Source: Comamonas testosteroni
GTDB lineage: Bacteria > Pseudomonadota > Gammaproteobacteria > Burkholderiales > Burkholderiaceae_C
Reading direction: 5' to 3'
DNA: 64,000 nucleotides
Assembly (NCBI RefSeq): GCF_014076415.1
Contig: NZ_CP043568.1
Coordinates: forward strand, 4,030,001-4,094,000
Position 1 is the first letter of the stretch; each line of letters opens with the position of its first letter. Under the pieces are notes generated by a model that was not told the origin of the DNA, ran no database searches, and was given only the letters and a program-made list of their open reading frames with translations. Positions 16,114 to 24,894 of this stretch are shown piece by piece. The position numbers and the translations under genes are program-made.

Positions 16114-16320
16114 CTTTGTCTCCTAAATTACCTACTCACCAAGGCTCTAGAGGCCTTTCGCTCTGTCCGGTCGACTTGCAGCAACTCTTTCGGCAGCGAT
16201 CTTTTCCGGTCGCCCCGGCGAGGCCTTGTGCTGCAGCCAGTCGCTCTTCTTCGAGAGCGATCCGACCTATAGAAAAGAGCAAACCACTCTTTCATTCACC
16301 CAAGTCAGTCTTTCAATCTC

Positions 16321-16371
16321 CTTTGATTGCGGGGCATCCGCCGGACGGACTATTCCATTACGCAATCAAAG
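16321..16371 (-). promoter_or_regulatory. Candidate xanthine-type (NMT1-like) riboswitch in permease leader
   Basis: On the minus strand CTTTGATTGCG and CGCAATCAAAG form a perfect 11-bp outer stem. Inside it, TAATGGAATA and GCCC make an asymmetric internal loop around a second small stem, GTCCG with CGGAT, capped by five bases. A purine-rich AGGAG directly follows the outer stem. Two stems joined by a conserved-looking internal loop upstream of a purine permease fit the plan of the xanthine-I (NMT1) riboswitch class of betaproteobacteria. The consensus was recalled, not checked. The distance to the permease ATG is about 208 bases, longer than usual. Confidence 0.5.
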
Positions 16372-16434
16372 CCATACCCAGAAGGGCATGAGTCGAGACT
16401 GTACGTTGCCAGGACACCAAAATTGTCTACAGTT

Positions 16435-16446
16435 TTGTATACAAAG
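16435..16446. promoter_or_regulatory. Candidate operator, palindrome TTTGTATACAAA
   Basis: A perfect 12-bp palindrome lies about 64 bases upstream of the structured leader of the permease. It is flanked by the related sequence TTGTCTAC at 16424-16431, giving a second imperfect half-site. Such sites are often bound by dimeric GntR- or MarR-type regulators; which regulator, if any, is unknown. Confidence 0.4.
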
Positions 16447-16548
16447 TCCTGACCAGAACCTTTCCAAAGCAAAAAACAGCCTCATTGGCTGCGATCGGGC
16501 ACTTGAAATTGATGCAGATCATGCCTATCGAGGCATTCATGCTCTCTA

Positions 16549-16596
16549 TAAAGAACAAAAGGATGCAAGACACATTCCCAGTTGTGTCTTGCATCC
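16549..16596 (-). terminator. Rho-independent terminator of def
   Basis: GGATGCAAGACAC (16561-16573) and GTGTCTTGCATCC (16584-16596) form a perfect 13-bp stem with a 10-base loop. On the minus strand it is followed by TTTTGTTCTTT. It lies 46 bp after the def stop codon. Confidence 0.9.
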
Positions 16597-16642
16597 AGCA
16601 GAGAAGAGAAAAGAGAGATCTGAAGCGCTTGTCAATGGCCGA

Positions 16643-17182
16643 TCAGTCTTCCTCGGCCTGGGCGATGCCGGGAAACAGCACATCGGTATAGCCGAAACGA
16701 CTGAAATCGCGCACCCTCATCGGATAGAGCTTGCCCCAGAGGTGGTCGCACTCATGCTGAACCACGCGCGCGTGAAAGCCCTCGACCGTGCGGTCAATCG
16801 GGTCGCCGTAGATATCAAAGCCGGTGTAGCGCACCTTGTTCCAGCGTGGCACCATGGCTCGCAGACCGGGAACAGACAGACAGCCTTCCCAATCCAGCTG
16901 CTCCTCTTCACCGATGGGTGTGACGACTGGATTGATCAGCACGGTGCGGGGCACTATGGGGGCATCCGGATAACGCGGGTTGGGCTCACCCGAGCCAAAC
17001 ACCACCATCTGCAAATCCTCACCGATCTGCGGCGCCGCCAGGCCGGCACCGTTGGCAGCATGCATGGTGTCCAGCAAATCCTTAAGGAGCAGATGCAGCG
17101 CATCCGTATCAAATTCAGTCACCGGCTTGGCAAGCCTCAGCAGACGGGGATCACCCATCTTCAAAATGGTACGTACAGTCAT
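16643..17182 (-). CDS. def: Peptide deformylase
   Basis: The 179-residue metalloenzyme removes the formyl group from the initiator methionine of new proteins. All three family motifs are visible: [10 protein letters not shown] (residues 45-54), EGCLSVPG with metal ligand Cys101, and QHECDHL with metal ligands His143 and His147 and catalytic Glu144. The gene is not next to fmt, so it is probably a stand-alone deformylase and may be one of two or more in the genome. It is transcribed alone, ending in a strong hairpin terminator. Confidence 0.95.
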   Translation of the reverse strand: MTVRTILKMGDPRLLRLAKPVTEFDTDALHLLLKDLLDTMHAANGAGLAAPQIGEDLQMVVFGSGEPNPRYPDAPIVPRTVLINPVVTPIGEEEQLDWEGCLSVPGLRAMVPRWNKVRYTGFDIYGDPIDRTVEGFHARVVQHECDHLWGKLYPMRVRDFSRFGYTDVLFPGIAQAEED

Positions 17183-17345
17183 ATATCAATACGGCGTGCA
17201 GCAACCACCGGGTCACCGCACTGTTCAATCATCAAAAGCATAGCGTCGCGACCAATCCACGTGAACGGTGCGGCCAGTTCGGGTATCAGGCACAGAGAAT
17301 TTAATGAAATTGTGATGAACTTCCTGCGAGCTCATTTTTACACCC

Positions 17346-17351
17346 TATAAT
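17346..17351 (+). promoter_or_regulatory. -10 element of the tRNA-Asn operon
   Basis: A perfect TATAAT lies 12 bases before the first tRNA-Asn gene. No convincing -35 hexamer at 17 bp spacing was found; TTCCTG at 17321 is the nearest. The position suits a strong stable-RNA promoter. Confidence 0.7.
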
Positions 17352-17362
17352 CTAGGTCTTCT

Positions 17363-17438
17363 TCCTCAATAGCTCAGTCGGTAGAGCGCCGGACTGTTAA
17401 TCCGTAGGTCCCTGGTTCGAGCCCAGGTTGAGGAGCCA
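17363..17438 (+). tRNA. tRNA-Asn(GTT), copy 1
   Basis: A 76-base tRNA with encoded CCA. The acceptor stem TCCTCAA pairs with TTGAGGA, the anticodon loop is CTGTTAA with anticodon GTT, and the T-loop GTTCGAGCC is standard. It is the first of five identical genes. The spacer after it differs from the other three spacers. Confidence 0.98.
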
Positions 17439-17483
17439 AGAATTTCGATGCTTTGCGGATATCAAAGCATCACACCGACATAT

Positions 17484-17559
17484 TCCTCAATAGCTCAGTC
17501 GGTAGAGCGCCGGACTGTTAATCCGTAGGTCCCTGGTTCGAGCCCAGGTTGAGGAGCCA
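17484..17559 (+). tRNA. tRNA-Asn(GTT), copy 2
   Basis: Identical in all 76 bases to copy 1, including the encoded CCA. The spacer before it contains the hairpin GATGCTTTG / CAAAGCATC, a likely processing structure. Confidence 0.98.
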
Positions 17560-17606
17560 AAATTTAGTCGCCTTGCAATCGCTCAAGGCATGTCACACCG
17601 ACACAT

Positions 17607-17682
17607 TCCTCAATAGCTCAGTCGGTAGAGCGCCGGACTGTTAATCCGTAGGTCCCTGGTTCGAGCCCAGGTTGAGGAGCCA
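17607..17682 (+). tRNA. tRNA-Asn(GTT), copy 3
   Basis: Identical to copies 1 and 2. The 47-base spacer before it is the same as the two that follow and holds GCCTTG / CAAGGC. From copy 2 on, the genes repeat with a 123-bp period. Confidence 0.98.
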
Positions 17683-17729
17683 AAATTTAGTCGCCTTGCA
17701 ATCGCTCAAGGCATGTCACACCGACACAT

Positions 17730-17805
17730 TCCTCAATAGCTCAGTCGGTAGAGCGCCGGACTGTTAATCCGTAGGTCCCTGGTTCGAGCCCAGGTTGAGG
17801 AGCCA
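17730..17805 (+). tRNA. tRNA-Asn(GTT), copy 4
   Basis: Identical to the other copies, with an identical upstream spacer, so this unit arose by recent tandem duplication or is kept uniform by gene conversion. Confidence 0.98.
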
Positions 17806-17852
17806 AAATTTAGTCGCCTTGCAATCGCTCAAGGCATGTCACACCGACACAT

Positions 17853-17928
17853 TCCTCAATAGCTCAGTCGGTAGAGCGCCGGACTGTTAATCCGTAGGTC
17901 CCTGGTTCGAGCCCAGGTTGAGGAGCCA
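17853..17928 (+). tRNA. tRNA-Asn(GTT), copy 5
   Basis: Last of the five identical genes; the array terminator follows at once. Confidence 0.98.
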
Positions 17929-17933
17929 TTCAA

Positions 17934-17968
17934 AAGCCTGTATGCAAACCATACAGGCTTTTTCTTTT
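17934..17968 (+). terminator. Terminator of the tRNA-Asn array
   Basis: AAGCCTGTATG and CATACAGGCTT form an 11-bp stem with a five-base loop, followed by TTTCTTTT. It ends the tRNA operon and faces the small minus-strand gene. Confidence 0.9.
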
Positions 17969-17974
17969 ATCTGC

Positions 17975-18289
17975 TCAGGCAGCTCTCACCACGCCCACCG
18001 AAGCACCCACGGGTGGCGCATCTACGGCGACGGCCTTGTGTGCAGAGTGAGGGACATAGGGATAGTGATGCGGCACCACGGGAACATGCTGCTCGCCCTG
18101 CTCCCAGGCTCGCAATTCATCCTCCAGTCGAGCAGCACGTTCGGCGTACATCTGAGCGGAGGACTGGTAGTACTCCGCCGCGATAGTGTGCTCCAGAACA
18201 GCCATGCGTGCCTCTTGCAGATAGGCACGCGTACGGCGGATATAGCGCGGTTCGGAACGTCCAAAACCGAAGATCTTGCCGAAAAACAT
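17975..18289 (-). CDS. Conserved hypothetical protein, 104 residues
   Basis: I do not recognise a named function. The start at 18289 is chosen because AAAGGAGG lies seven bases upstream; an in-frame start at 18328 would place that site inside the gene. The protein begins MFFGKIFGFGRSEPRY, then has an amphipathic, probably coiled-coil stretch of about 45 residues rich in Arg, Glu and Ala (RTRAYLQEARMAVLEH, MYAERAARLEDELRAWE). The tail is rich in His, Pro and Val. No signal peptide or membrane segment is clear. It lies alone between the tRNA array and a 440-base gap. Confidence 0.65.
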   Translation of the reverse strand: MFFGKIFGFGRSEPRYIRRTRAYLQEARMAVLEHTIAAEYYQSSAQMYAERAARLEDELRAWEQGEQHVPVVPHHYPYVPHSAHKAVAVDAPPVGASVGVVRAA

Positions 18290-18731
18290 GACCAACCTCC
18301 TTTTCCGGTAACAACGCAAATCCGTCACGACTCCTCAACCGATGGAGCAATGTTGCCAGCGTAATGTCTCCGGTTCAAGACATCTGTCCCACAGCAAGAG
18401 TTCGCCTCGTAGGAGGGGCACCCGCCACTTGCGGCCGCTCGCCCAAGGCCAGCTCCAGACAGGGCTTGAGACACTGCTTTCCAGTCACAAAGCCCAACTC
18501 AGGAATCAATCAGACACATTGTTCGGGTATTTCCGCCCCCATCGCCCGGCGAGCAAGGGCCTGCTTAGCGATTCAAGCGAGGGCAAGCCCACAGGACTCC
18601 CTCGCCGCGAGCTGCTGCCACCCCCGGCCTGCCCATGCACTGCTGCAGGCAAGAGCACCCGCCATCACGACGGGATCACTCCAGAATTCGATGCCGCGCC
18701 CCTGCCGCACAGACAAGCACGAGCTCGCGAG
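18290..18731. other. Intergenic region without a convincing gene
   Basis: About 440 bases between two minus-strand genes. Frames on either strand lack ribosome binding sites and family features, and are probably chance openings in GC-rich DNA. The promoter of the 104-residue protein is expected at the left end. I see no hairpin terminator for the flavoprotein gene. Confidence 0.4.
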
Positions 18732-20018
18732 TCAGCTGCCCTGCAGAAAGCTCTGCACCCCCTCGGCCACACGAACGCCAGAGGACATACAGGCCGTGAG
18801 CAGATAACCGCCCGTGGGCGCCTCCCAGTCCAGCATTTCTCCCGCACAGAAGACACCTGGCAGAGCGGCACACATTCCCCTCGCATCCAGCGCCTCCAGA
18901 CGAACTCCGCCTGCAGTGCTGATGGCCTCATCGATCGGGCGCGGTGCGATCACCATCAAAGGCACGGCCTTGATCGTGGACGCCAGGCGCTTCATGTCCG
19001 CCATGCCATCCTTGCCGAGCACCTCATACAGCAAGCCCGCCTTGATGCCGTCAAGACCCAGGCGCCCCTTGAGATGACTGCTGAGGCTGCGCGAGCCGCG
19101 CGGCCGCATCACCTCCTGCTGCACACGCTCAGCACTCCACTGCGGCAACAGATCCAGCTCGAAGCGCGCAGTGCCCTGACGGGCAATGCAATCCCGCAAC
19201 AAGGAAGAGACAGCATAGATCAAGCTCCCCTCCACCCCGGTCTGCGTCGCAACAAATTCACCTTGACGCTCAAAGCTGGCACCTTGCTCGTCCACAAACT
19301 TCAAGACGACCGACTTGAATGGCTGCCCGGCAAAGCGCTGTGCAAAGACCCCGCTCCAGCCGGCTTCACGCCCTTGCGGCCAGCCCACATCGAAGCCGCA
19401 GTTGGCCGCCTGCAACGAAGCAATGCCCACCCCCTTGTCCTGCAGCAACGAAACCCAAGCACCGTCCGAGCCCAGACGCGCCCAGCTGCCTCCGCCCGTC
19501 GCCAGCACCAAAGCCTTGCAGCCAATCTTGACCCTGGCAGTTTCTGTCTGGAGAGCCGGCTTGCCATCCTCTGCCCAGCCGATCCAGCGGTGACGCATAT
19601 GAAACTGCACGCCCTGCGACTTCATACGCACCAGCCAGGCACGCAGCAGCGGCGCAGCCTTCATATCCGCGGGGAACACTCTTCCGGATGTCCCCACAAA
19701 GGTATCAAAACCCAGCTCTTTGACCCAGGCCTGAAGCTCGCTCGCACCCCACTTTTCGAGCCAGGGAGTCAAATCTGCAGAGCGGCCGCCATAGCGAGTC
19801 ACAAAGCTCGAAAACCCCTCGGAGTGCGTAAGGTTGAGACCGCCCTTGCCGGCCATGAGGAATTTGCGAGCCGCCGAGGCTTTCGCCTCGAACACTCTGA
19901 CCGACAAGCCGGCCTTCGCCAATTGCTCGGCCGCCATCAAGCCTGCAGGCCCGGCACCGATCACAGCCACATCACAGACCCATTCGGAATCGGCCATCAA
20001 GGGCTCCGAGACACTCAT
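18732..20018 (-). CDS. BaiN/HI0933-like flavoprotein
   Basis: The 428-residue FAD protein starts with [20 protein letters not shown] and has the family segment FLMAGKGGLNLTHSE soon after. It ends with an FAD-binding stretch, CAGEMLDWEAPTGGYLLT. This pattern belongs to the HI0933/BaiN family (the TIGR03862 type), long flavoproteins with an inserted domain. Some members reduce unsaturated bile-acid or aromatic substrates; most have no known role. The gene is transcribed away from trxA, with a shared 210-bp promoter region. No substrate can be proposed from context. Confidence 0.83.
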   Translation of the reverse strand: MSVSEPLMADSEWVCDVAVIGAGPAGLMAAEQLAKAGLSVRVFEAKASAARKFLMAGKGGLNLTHSEGFSSFVTRYGGRSADLTPWLEKWGASELQAWVKELGFDTFVGTSGRVFPADMKAAPLLRAWLVRMKSQGVQFHMRHRWIGWAEDGKPALQTETARVKIGCKALVLATGGGSWARLGSDGAWVSLLQDKGVGIASLQAANCGFDVGWPQGREAGWSGVFAQRFAGQPFKSVVLKFVDEQGASFERQGEFVATQTGVEGSLIYAVSSLLRDCIARQGTARFELDLLPQWSAERVQQEVMRPRGSRSLSSHLKGRLGLDGIKAGLLYEVLGKDGMADMKRLASTIKAVPLMVIAPRPIDEAISTAGGVRLEALDARGMCAALPGVFCAGEMLDWEAPTGGYLLTACMSSGVRVAEGVQSFLQGS

Positions 20019-20231
20019 ACTTCTACCACCTCAATCTGCCGGCAGCCACCGGCCGCCAAAGGGTGCGCAGAATACCACCGACAGCATTTCTGCAATATTG
20101 CGGGCACTATTAGCGCGATAGCTGCAAACAACCAGCCACACACAGTGACGGGAGATGAGTTTCTGTCACAATCAAGTCACTAGGCGAATAGACCGCCTAC
20201 CTTTTTGATTCAAGAAAATCCAGGACTACAA

Positions 20232-20561
20232 ATGGCCAGCGAATTGATCAAGCACATCACGGATGCAAGCTTTGAGTCTGACGTACTGCAACCCGGCACG
20301 ACCGTGCTGGTGGATTACTGGGCTGAATGGTGCGGCCCTTGCAAGATGATCGCCCCCATCTTGGACGATGTGGCCGAAGGCTACAAAGGCAAGGTGCAGA
20401 TCGCCAAGATGAATGTGGACGAAAACCGTGAAATCCCTGCCAAGTTCGGCATTCGCGGCATTCCCACGCTGATGTTGTTCAAGGACGGCCAGCTGGCCGC
20501 CACCAAGGTTGGCGCGCTGAACAAGACGCAACTGTCCGCCTTCCTCGACCAGCACATCTGA
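20232..20561 (+). CDS. trxA: Thioredoxin 1
   Basis: The 109-residue protein has the redox centre WCGPC (Cys34 and Cys37), the cis-proline segment [11 protein letters not shown] and a standard thioredoxin length. The ATG at 20232 is preferred to an upstream in-frame start at 20205 because it gives the usual N-terminus. Thioredoxin donates electrons to CysH, ribonucleotide reductase and methionine sulfoxide reductases. It lies upstream of rho, the same order as in many proteobacteria, with a hairpin between them. Confidence 0.97.
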   Translation: MASELIKHITDASFESDVLQPGTTVLVDYWAEWCGPCKMIAPILDDVAEGYKGKVQIAKMNVDENREIPAKFGIRGIPTLMLFKDGQLAATKVGALNKTQLSAFLDQHI

Positions 20562-20570
20562 TGCATTCAA

Positions 20571-20600
20571 CAAACAGAGCTCCCAATGGAGCTCTGTTTG
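20571..20600 (+). terminator. Hairpin after trxA
   Basis: CAAACAGAGCTCC and GGAGCTCTGTTTG form a perfect 13-bp stem with the loop CAAT, 10 bp after the trxA stop. The T-run is contained in the stem and no further T-tract follows, so it may stabilise the mRNA end or attenuate rather than fully terminate. Confidence 0.65.
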
Positions 20601-20683
20601 CTTCTGGGCACCCTCTGCCCTCCTTCATTGCATCTGTTACAGACCCGGCACAGGCTGCAGATGACAAGTCCTCGATAAATTGC

Positions 20684-20714
20684 TTGCAAGCTGCGCCAGT
20701 TTTCCTGTCATAAT
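20684..20714 (+). promoter_or_regulatory. Possible rho promoter
   Basis: CATAAT (20709-20714) could be a -10 element, and TTGCAA (20684-20689) a -35 at a longer than ideal 19-bp spacing. It would give rho a leader of about 125 bases, a usual place for Rho autoregulation. Confidence 0.35.
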
Positions 20715-20845
20715 GTATGAACCGCCGGCCACCGCATGGGACCGCGCTGGATTTTCTTCAGGCAAGCCTGCCCACTTTCACAGTGTTTCGTTAGGCTCTA
20801 CGCCTCCCCCCCTGGTTATTCTCACTCCACGCTTGGAGTCATTTC

Positions 20846-22108
20846 ATGCACCTTAATGAACTCAAGGCACTGCACGTGTCTGAAGTCTTGAAGCAGGCCG
20901 AAGCGCTTGAGATCGAAAACGTCGGTCGCATGCGCAAGCAGGAACTGATGTTCGCCATCATCAAAAAGCGCGCCAAGGCCGGTGAACAGGTCTTCGCCGA
21001 CGGCGTGCTGGAAATCCTGCCCGATGGCTTCGGCTTCCTGCGTAGCCCCGATACCAGCTACACCGCCAGCACCGACGACATCTATATCTCGCCCAGCCAG
21101 GTGCGCCGCTTCAACCTGCACACCGGCGACATGATCGAAGGCGAAGTGCGCATCCCCAAGGACGGCGAGCGCTACTTTGCCCTGACCAAGCTCGACAAGG
21201 TCAACGGCGGCCCACCCGAGCAAAACAAGCACAAGGTGCTGTTTGAGAATCTGACCCCTCTGTTCCCCAAGGAGCAGATGCGCCTTGAGCGCGACATCAA
21301 GGGCGAAGAAAACATCACCGGCCGCATCATCGACATCATCGCCCCCATTGGCCGCGGCCAGCGCGCGCTGATCGTGGCACCGCCCAAGAGCGGCAAGACC
21401 ATGATGATGCAAAGCATTGCGCACGCCATCACCGCCAACCATCCCGATGTGCATCTGATGGTGCTGCTGGTGGACGAGCGCCCTGAAGAAGTGACGGAAA
21501 TGCAGCGCTCGGTCAAGGGCGAAATCATTGCCTCCACCTTTGACGAGCCGGCTACCCGTCACGTGCACGTGGCCGAAATGGTGATCGAGCGCGCCAAGCG
21601 ACTGGTGGAACTGGGCAAGGATGTGGTCATCCTGCTGGACTCCATCACCCGCCTGGCCCGCGCCTACAACAACGTCGTGCCCTCGTCAGGCAAGGTGCTG
21701 TCGGGCGGTGTGGACTCCAACGCACTGCAGCGCCCCAAGCGCTTCTTCGGCGCGGCCCGCAATGTGGAAGAAGGCGGCTCGCTGACCATCATCGCTACGG
21801 CACTGGTCGACACCGGCAGCCGCATGGACGAAGTGATCTTTGAAGAATTCAAGGGAACCGGCAACAGCGAACTGCACCTGAACCGTCGCCTCTACGAAAA
21901 GCGCGTGTTCCCAGCCATCGAACTCACCAAGAGCGGTACACGCCGCGAAGAGCTGCTGCTGGCTCCCGAGATTCTGCAAAAGACTCGTATCCTGCGCCAG
22001 TTCATGTACAACATGGACGAGATCGAGTCCATGGAACTCATGATCAAGAACATGAAGGCCACCAAGAACAACGTGGAGTTCTTCGACATGATGCGTCGCG
22101 GCGGCTAA
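20846..22108 (+). CDS. rho: Transcription termination factor Rho
   Basis: This 420-residue hexameric RNA helicase releases transcripts at Rho-dependent sites. The N-terminal helical domain ([14 protein letters not shown]) is followed by the RNA-binding cold-shock fold with DGFGFLRSP. The ATPase core has Walker [11 protein letters not shown], the Walker B region LVDERPEEV and the Q-loop segment near [10 protein letters not shown]. Length and order match the canonical short Rho without an inserted domain. A strong terminator ends the gene. Confidence 0.98.
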   Translation: MHLNELKALHVSEVLKQAEALEIENVGRMRKQELMFAIIKKRAKAGEQVFADGVLEILPDGFGFLRSPDTSYTASTDDIYISPSQVRRFNLHTGDMIEGEVRIPKDGERYFALTKLDKVNGGPPEQNKHKVLFENLTPLFPKEQMRLERDIKGEENITGRIIDIIAPIGRGQRALIVAPPKSGKTMMMQSIAHAITANHPDVHLMVLLVDERPEEVTEMQRSVKGEIIASTFDEPATRHVHVAEMVIERAKRLVELGKDVVILLDSITRLARAYNNVVPSSGKVLSGGVDSNALQRPKRFFGAARNVEEGGSLTIIATALVDTGSRMDEVIFEEFKGTGNSELHLNRRLYEKRVFPAIELTKSGTRREELLLAPEILQKTRILRQFMYNMDEIESMELMIKNMKATKNNVEFFDMMRRGG

Positions 22109-22129
22109 GGCCTCTTCGTGCATCGAGAC

Positions 22130-22162
22130 AACAAAGCCCCGCCTCGCGGGGCTTTGTTGTTT
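22130..22162 (+). terminator. Rho-independent terminator of rho
   Basis: AACAAAGCCCCGC and GCGGGGCTTTGTT form a 13-bp stem with the loop CTC, followed by GTTTC. It lies 22 bp after the rho stop. Confidence 0.9.
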
Positions 22163-22295
22163 CTGCCGCTTGACTCCATTAATTGACATAGCTCAAACTG
22201 GCTTGCAAGCCGCCCCTCAATACTAGGGATATACATCTATACAAATCTTGCGATAACCGGAAGCCAAAAGCTTTCAAGTCGCAGGTTCTGCATTC

Positions 22296-23783
22296 ATGGC
22301 CCTTTCAGCAAATCGCACACCACCCTACAACACCACATCGACGCGCCTGCTGGCAGCAGCCACATTGCTGGCAGCGCTGGCAGCCTGCAGCCCGACGGTG
22401 CCGATTCTGCAGCCACAGGCCCAGGCCAAGCTCCCGGACAAGTGGCCTCAGGAGTGGACAAAAAAGCAAGAGAACGCTGCGGCAGCAAATACGGCATCGA
22501 TTGGCTGGCAAGACTTCTACCTTGACCAAAACCTGCAGGAGCTGATTCGCGCAGCTCTTGCCCACAATCAGGACCAGCGCCTCGCCTTGCTGCGTGTGCA
22601 GGAAGCCCAGGCCGCCTATGACATACAGAGTGCTGCTCGACTGCCGACGATCGGCCTTGGCAGCAGTCATGGCAGAGCACGTGTTCCCGCCGACCTCAAC
22701 GCCAGTGGCCGCTCCGTCGTCGCCGGCGATCAGCAAGTCTTTGTCGGCCTCAACAGCTGGGAGCTCGATCTCTGGGGCCGTGTCAAAAGCCTCAGCGATG
22801 CCGCTTTAGGCAATTATCTGGCGCTGGATGCCACGCAGCATGCGGTTCAATCCAGTCTCGTCAAGCAGGTAGCGCTGAATTATCTGGCCCTGCGCAGTCT
22901 GGATGAACGCCTGACCCTGACCCAGCGCACGATTGCCAGCCGCGAGGAATCGCTGCGCATCTTCAAGCGCCGCACCGAGGTGGGGTCCACTTCACGCTAT
23001 GCGCTCACGCAGGTACAGACTCTGGTTCACCAGGCCAAGGCCATAGGCACCCAGCTGGCACAGCAGCGCGCGCTGCAGGCCAATGCATTGCTGCAGCTCA
23101 CGGGAATGGATGCAGACCGCTTGCCGCAAAGCAGCTCCACCGCCGTGATCCTGAAACCCATTCCCGAAGGTCTGCCGTCCGATCTGCTGACACAGCGCCC
23201 CGACATCATTGCCGCCGAGTACGGCCTGCAGGCCGCCAAGGCCAATGTATCGGCCGCGCGCGCTGCGTTTTTGCCTCGCATCGCCCTGACCGGCAGCTGG
23301 GGCACAGCCAGCGCGGAGCTCGACGGCCTGTTCAGAAGCGGCAGCCGTGCCTGGCAGTTTGCTCCCACGATTTCGCTACCGATCTTTGACGGCGGCCAGC
23401 GCCAGGCCAACCTGAATCTGCAGGCCGTGCGACAGAACATGGCGGTCGTCCAGTACGAAAAAACCATAGAGACCGCAATGCGCGAAGTGCTGGATGCACT
23501 GTCCAGCCGCACCATGCTCGAGCAGCAGCTCGTGGTGCTGACCGATCAGCGCGCTGCACTCAAGGAGCGTGCCCGACTGGCGCGGCTGCGCTATGACCAG
23601 GGAGCCTCGCCCTATCTCGATGTGCTGGATGCCGAACGCGACCTGCTGAGCGCCGAGCAGCAACTGGTTCAGGGCCGTGAAGCCTTGCTGTCCACCCAGG
23701 TCGCTCTCTATGCCGCTTTGGGTGGAGGCTACTTTGCTCAAGGCCAGAGCAGCGCCCCCACCTCTGCGGCCCTCCAACCTTGA
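22296..23783 (+). CDS. Outer-membrane efflux lipoprotein, NodT/OprM (TolC-like) type
   Basis: The 495-residue protein has a lipoprotein signal with the lipobox LAAC (Cys31). Two repeats of the outer-membrane efflux domain follow, with the phrase SWELDLWGRVKSLSDAA in the first and RPDIIAAEYGLQAAKANV in the second, typical of NodT-family channels. It should form a trimeric outer-membrane and periplasmic tunnel. Its stop overlaps the frame of the membrane-fusion gene region, and two ABC genes follow. The four genes therefore encode a complete tripartite exporter. Confidence 0.92.
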   Translation: MALSANRTPPYNTTSTRLLAAATLLAALAACSPTVPILQPQAQAKLPDKWPQEWTKKQENAAAANTASIGWQDFYLDQNLQELIRAALAHNQDQRLALLRVQEAQAAYDIQSAARLPTIGLGSSHGRARVPADLNASGRSVVAGDQQVFVGLNSWELDLWGRVKSLSDAALGNYLALDATQHAVQSSLVKQVALNYLALRSLDERLTLTQRTIASREESLRIFKRRTEVGSTSRYALTQVQTLVHQAKAIGTQLAQQRALQANALLQLTGMDADRLPQSSSTAVILKPIPEGLPSDLLTQRPDIIAAEYGLQAAKANVSAARAAFLPRIALTGSWGTASAELDGLFRSGSRAWQFAPTISLPIFDGGQRQANLNLQAVRQNMAVVQYEKTIETAMREVLDALSSRTMLEQQLVVLTDQRAALKERARLARLRYDQGASPYLDVLDAERDLLSAEQQLVQGREALLSTQVALYAALGGGYFAQGQSSAPTSAALQP

Positions 23784-23794
23784 CCAGCGAATCC

Positions 23795-24874
23795 ATGTCC
23801 ATGAACAAGAAATTGACCATCGCCGCGCTCATCGTTGCCGCAACCGCCCTGGGCGCTTATGGCTGGCAGCAATGGCGCAGCGCACAGGCATCCGAAGGCC
23901 TGATCAGCGGCAACGGCCGCATCGAGGCCACCGAAATCGACGTCGCCACCAAATATGCGGGCCGCATCGCTGAAGTCCTGGTGCAGGAAGGCGAGTTCGT
24001 GAAAGCCGGTCAGCCACTGGCGCGCATGCAGATCGAAAGCCTGCAGGCCCAGCAGCGCGAAGCCATTGCGGGCCGCGAACGCGCCTCTCATGCGGTGACC
24101 TCGGCACGCGCCGAAATCGCGCTGCGCGAAAGCCAGTACGCGGCCACCATGGCCACTGTGGCCCAGCGCGAAGCCGAACTGGATGCAGCGCTGCGCCGCG
24201 TCAAGCGCTCCGAGACACTGGCACGCGAAGGTGCTTCATCGGAGCAGGAACTGGACGACGACCGGGCCCGGGTCCGCGGCGCCCAGGCCGCACTGAAGGC
24301 TGCCGAGGCACAGGCCACGGCAGCCAAGGCGGCCATCGACGCGGCCAAGGCCCAGACCATAGGTGCGGAATCGGCGGTGACGGCCGCTGCCGCCACCGTC
24401 CAGCGCATCGATGCCGATGTGAAGGACAGCGAACTCACCGCCCCGCGCGATGGCCGCGTGCAATACCGGCTGGCCCAGCCCGGCGAGGTGATCGGCGCCG
24501 GCGGCAAGGTGCTGAACATGGTGGATGTCTCGGACGTATACATCAGCTTCTTCCTGCCCGAGACCGTGGCTGGCCGAGTGGCCCTTGGCACCGAGGTGCG
24601 CATCGTGCTGGATGCGGCCCCGCAATATGTGATCCCGGCTCAGGTGTCCTTTGTCGCCAGCACCGCCCAGTTCACGCCCAAGACCGTGGAGACGGCCAGC
24701 GAAAGACAGAAGCTGATGTTCCGCGTCAAGGCACGTATTGCACCGGACCTGCTGCAAAAGCACCTGACTCAAGTCAAGACAGGCCTGCCCGGCGTGGCCT
24801 GGATCAAGCTCGATAAAGAGCGCGAATGGCCGACCAAGCTGGAGCTGCGCACCGGCGACGCGTCGGCCTCGTGA
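23795..24874 (+). CDS. HlyD-type membrane fusion protein of ABC exporter (YhiI-like)
   Basis: The 359-residue protein has one N-terminal membrane anchor ([17 protein letters not shown]), the lipoyl half-motif [20 protein letters not shown], a long alpha-helical hairpin of about 130 residues rich in Ala, Arg and Glu, and a beta-barrel with [13 protein letters not shown]. It bridges the inner-membrane transporter and the outer-membrane channel. The ATG at 23795 follows the upstream stop by 11 bases; a TTG at 23780 is less likely. Its last codon overlaps a GTG at 24871, so it is tightly coupled to the ATPase gene. Confidence 0.92.
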   Translation: MSMNKKLTIAALIVAATALGAYGWQQWRSAQASEGLISGNGRIEATEIDVATKYAGRIAEVLVQEGEFVKAGQPLARMQIESLQAQQREAIAGRERASHAVTSARAEIALRESQYAATMATVAQREAELDAALRRVKRSETLAREGASSEQELDDDRARVRGAQAALKAAEAQATAAKAAIDAAKAQTIGAESAVTAAAATVQRIDADVKDSELTAPRDGRVQYRLAQPGEVIGAGGKVLNMVDVSDVYISFFLPETVAGRVALGTEVRIVLDAAPQYVIPAQVSFVASTAQFTPKTVETASERQKLMFRVKARIAPDLLQKHLTQVKTGLPGVAWIKLDKEREWPTKLELRTGDASAS

Positions 24875-24894
24875 ACATTGCGGTCCCATTTGCC

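Noticed and set aside
14626..16272. Plus-strand frame of about 550 codons opposite the nucleobase permease
   Set aside because: Antisense shadow rich in His, Gln and Gly; the minus-strand permease is clear.
16133..16303. Minus-strand frame of about 55 codons (MKEWFALFYRSD...) in the permease leader
   Set aside because: No clear ribosome binding site, Arg-rich composition and no recognised family; a leader peptide cannot be excluded but is unsupported.
17363..17928. Regular 123-bp repeats that could be taken for a CRISPR-like array
   Set aside because: The repeat unit is a full tRNA-Asn gene and the spacers are identical rather than unique.
18342..20183. Plus-strand frame of about 610 codons opposite the BaiN-like gene
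   Set aside because: Antisense shadow; no domain, no ribosome binding site.
20571..20600. Hairpin after trxA as a full terminator separating trxA and rho
   Set aside because: No T-run follows the stem, so complete termination is not claimed; listed only as a hairpin with moderate confidence.
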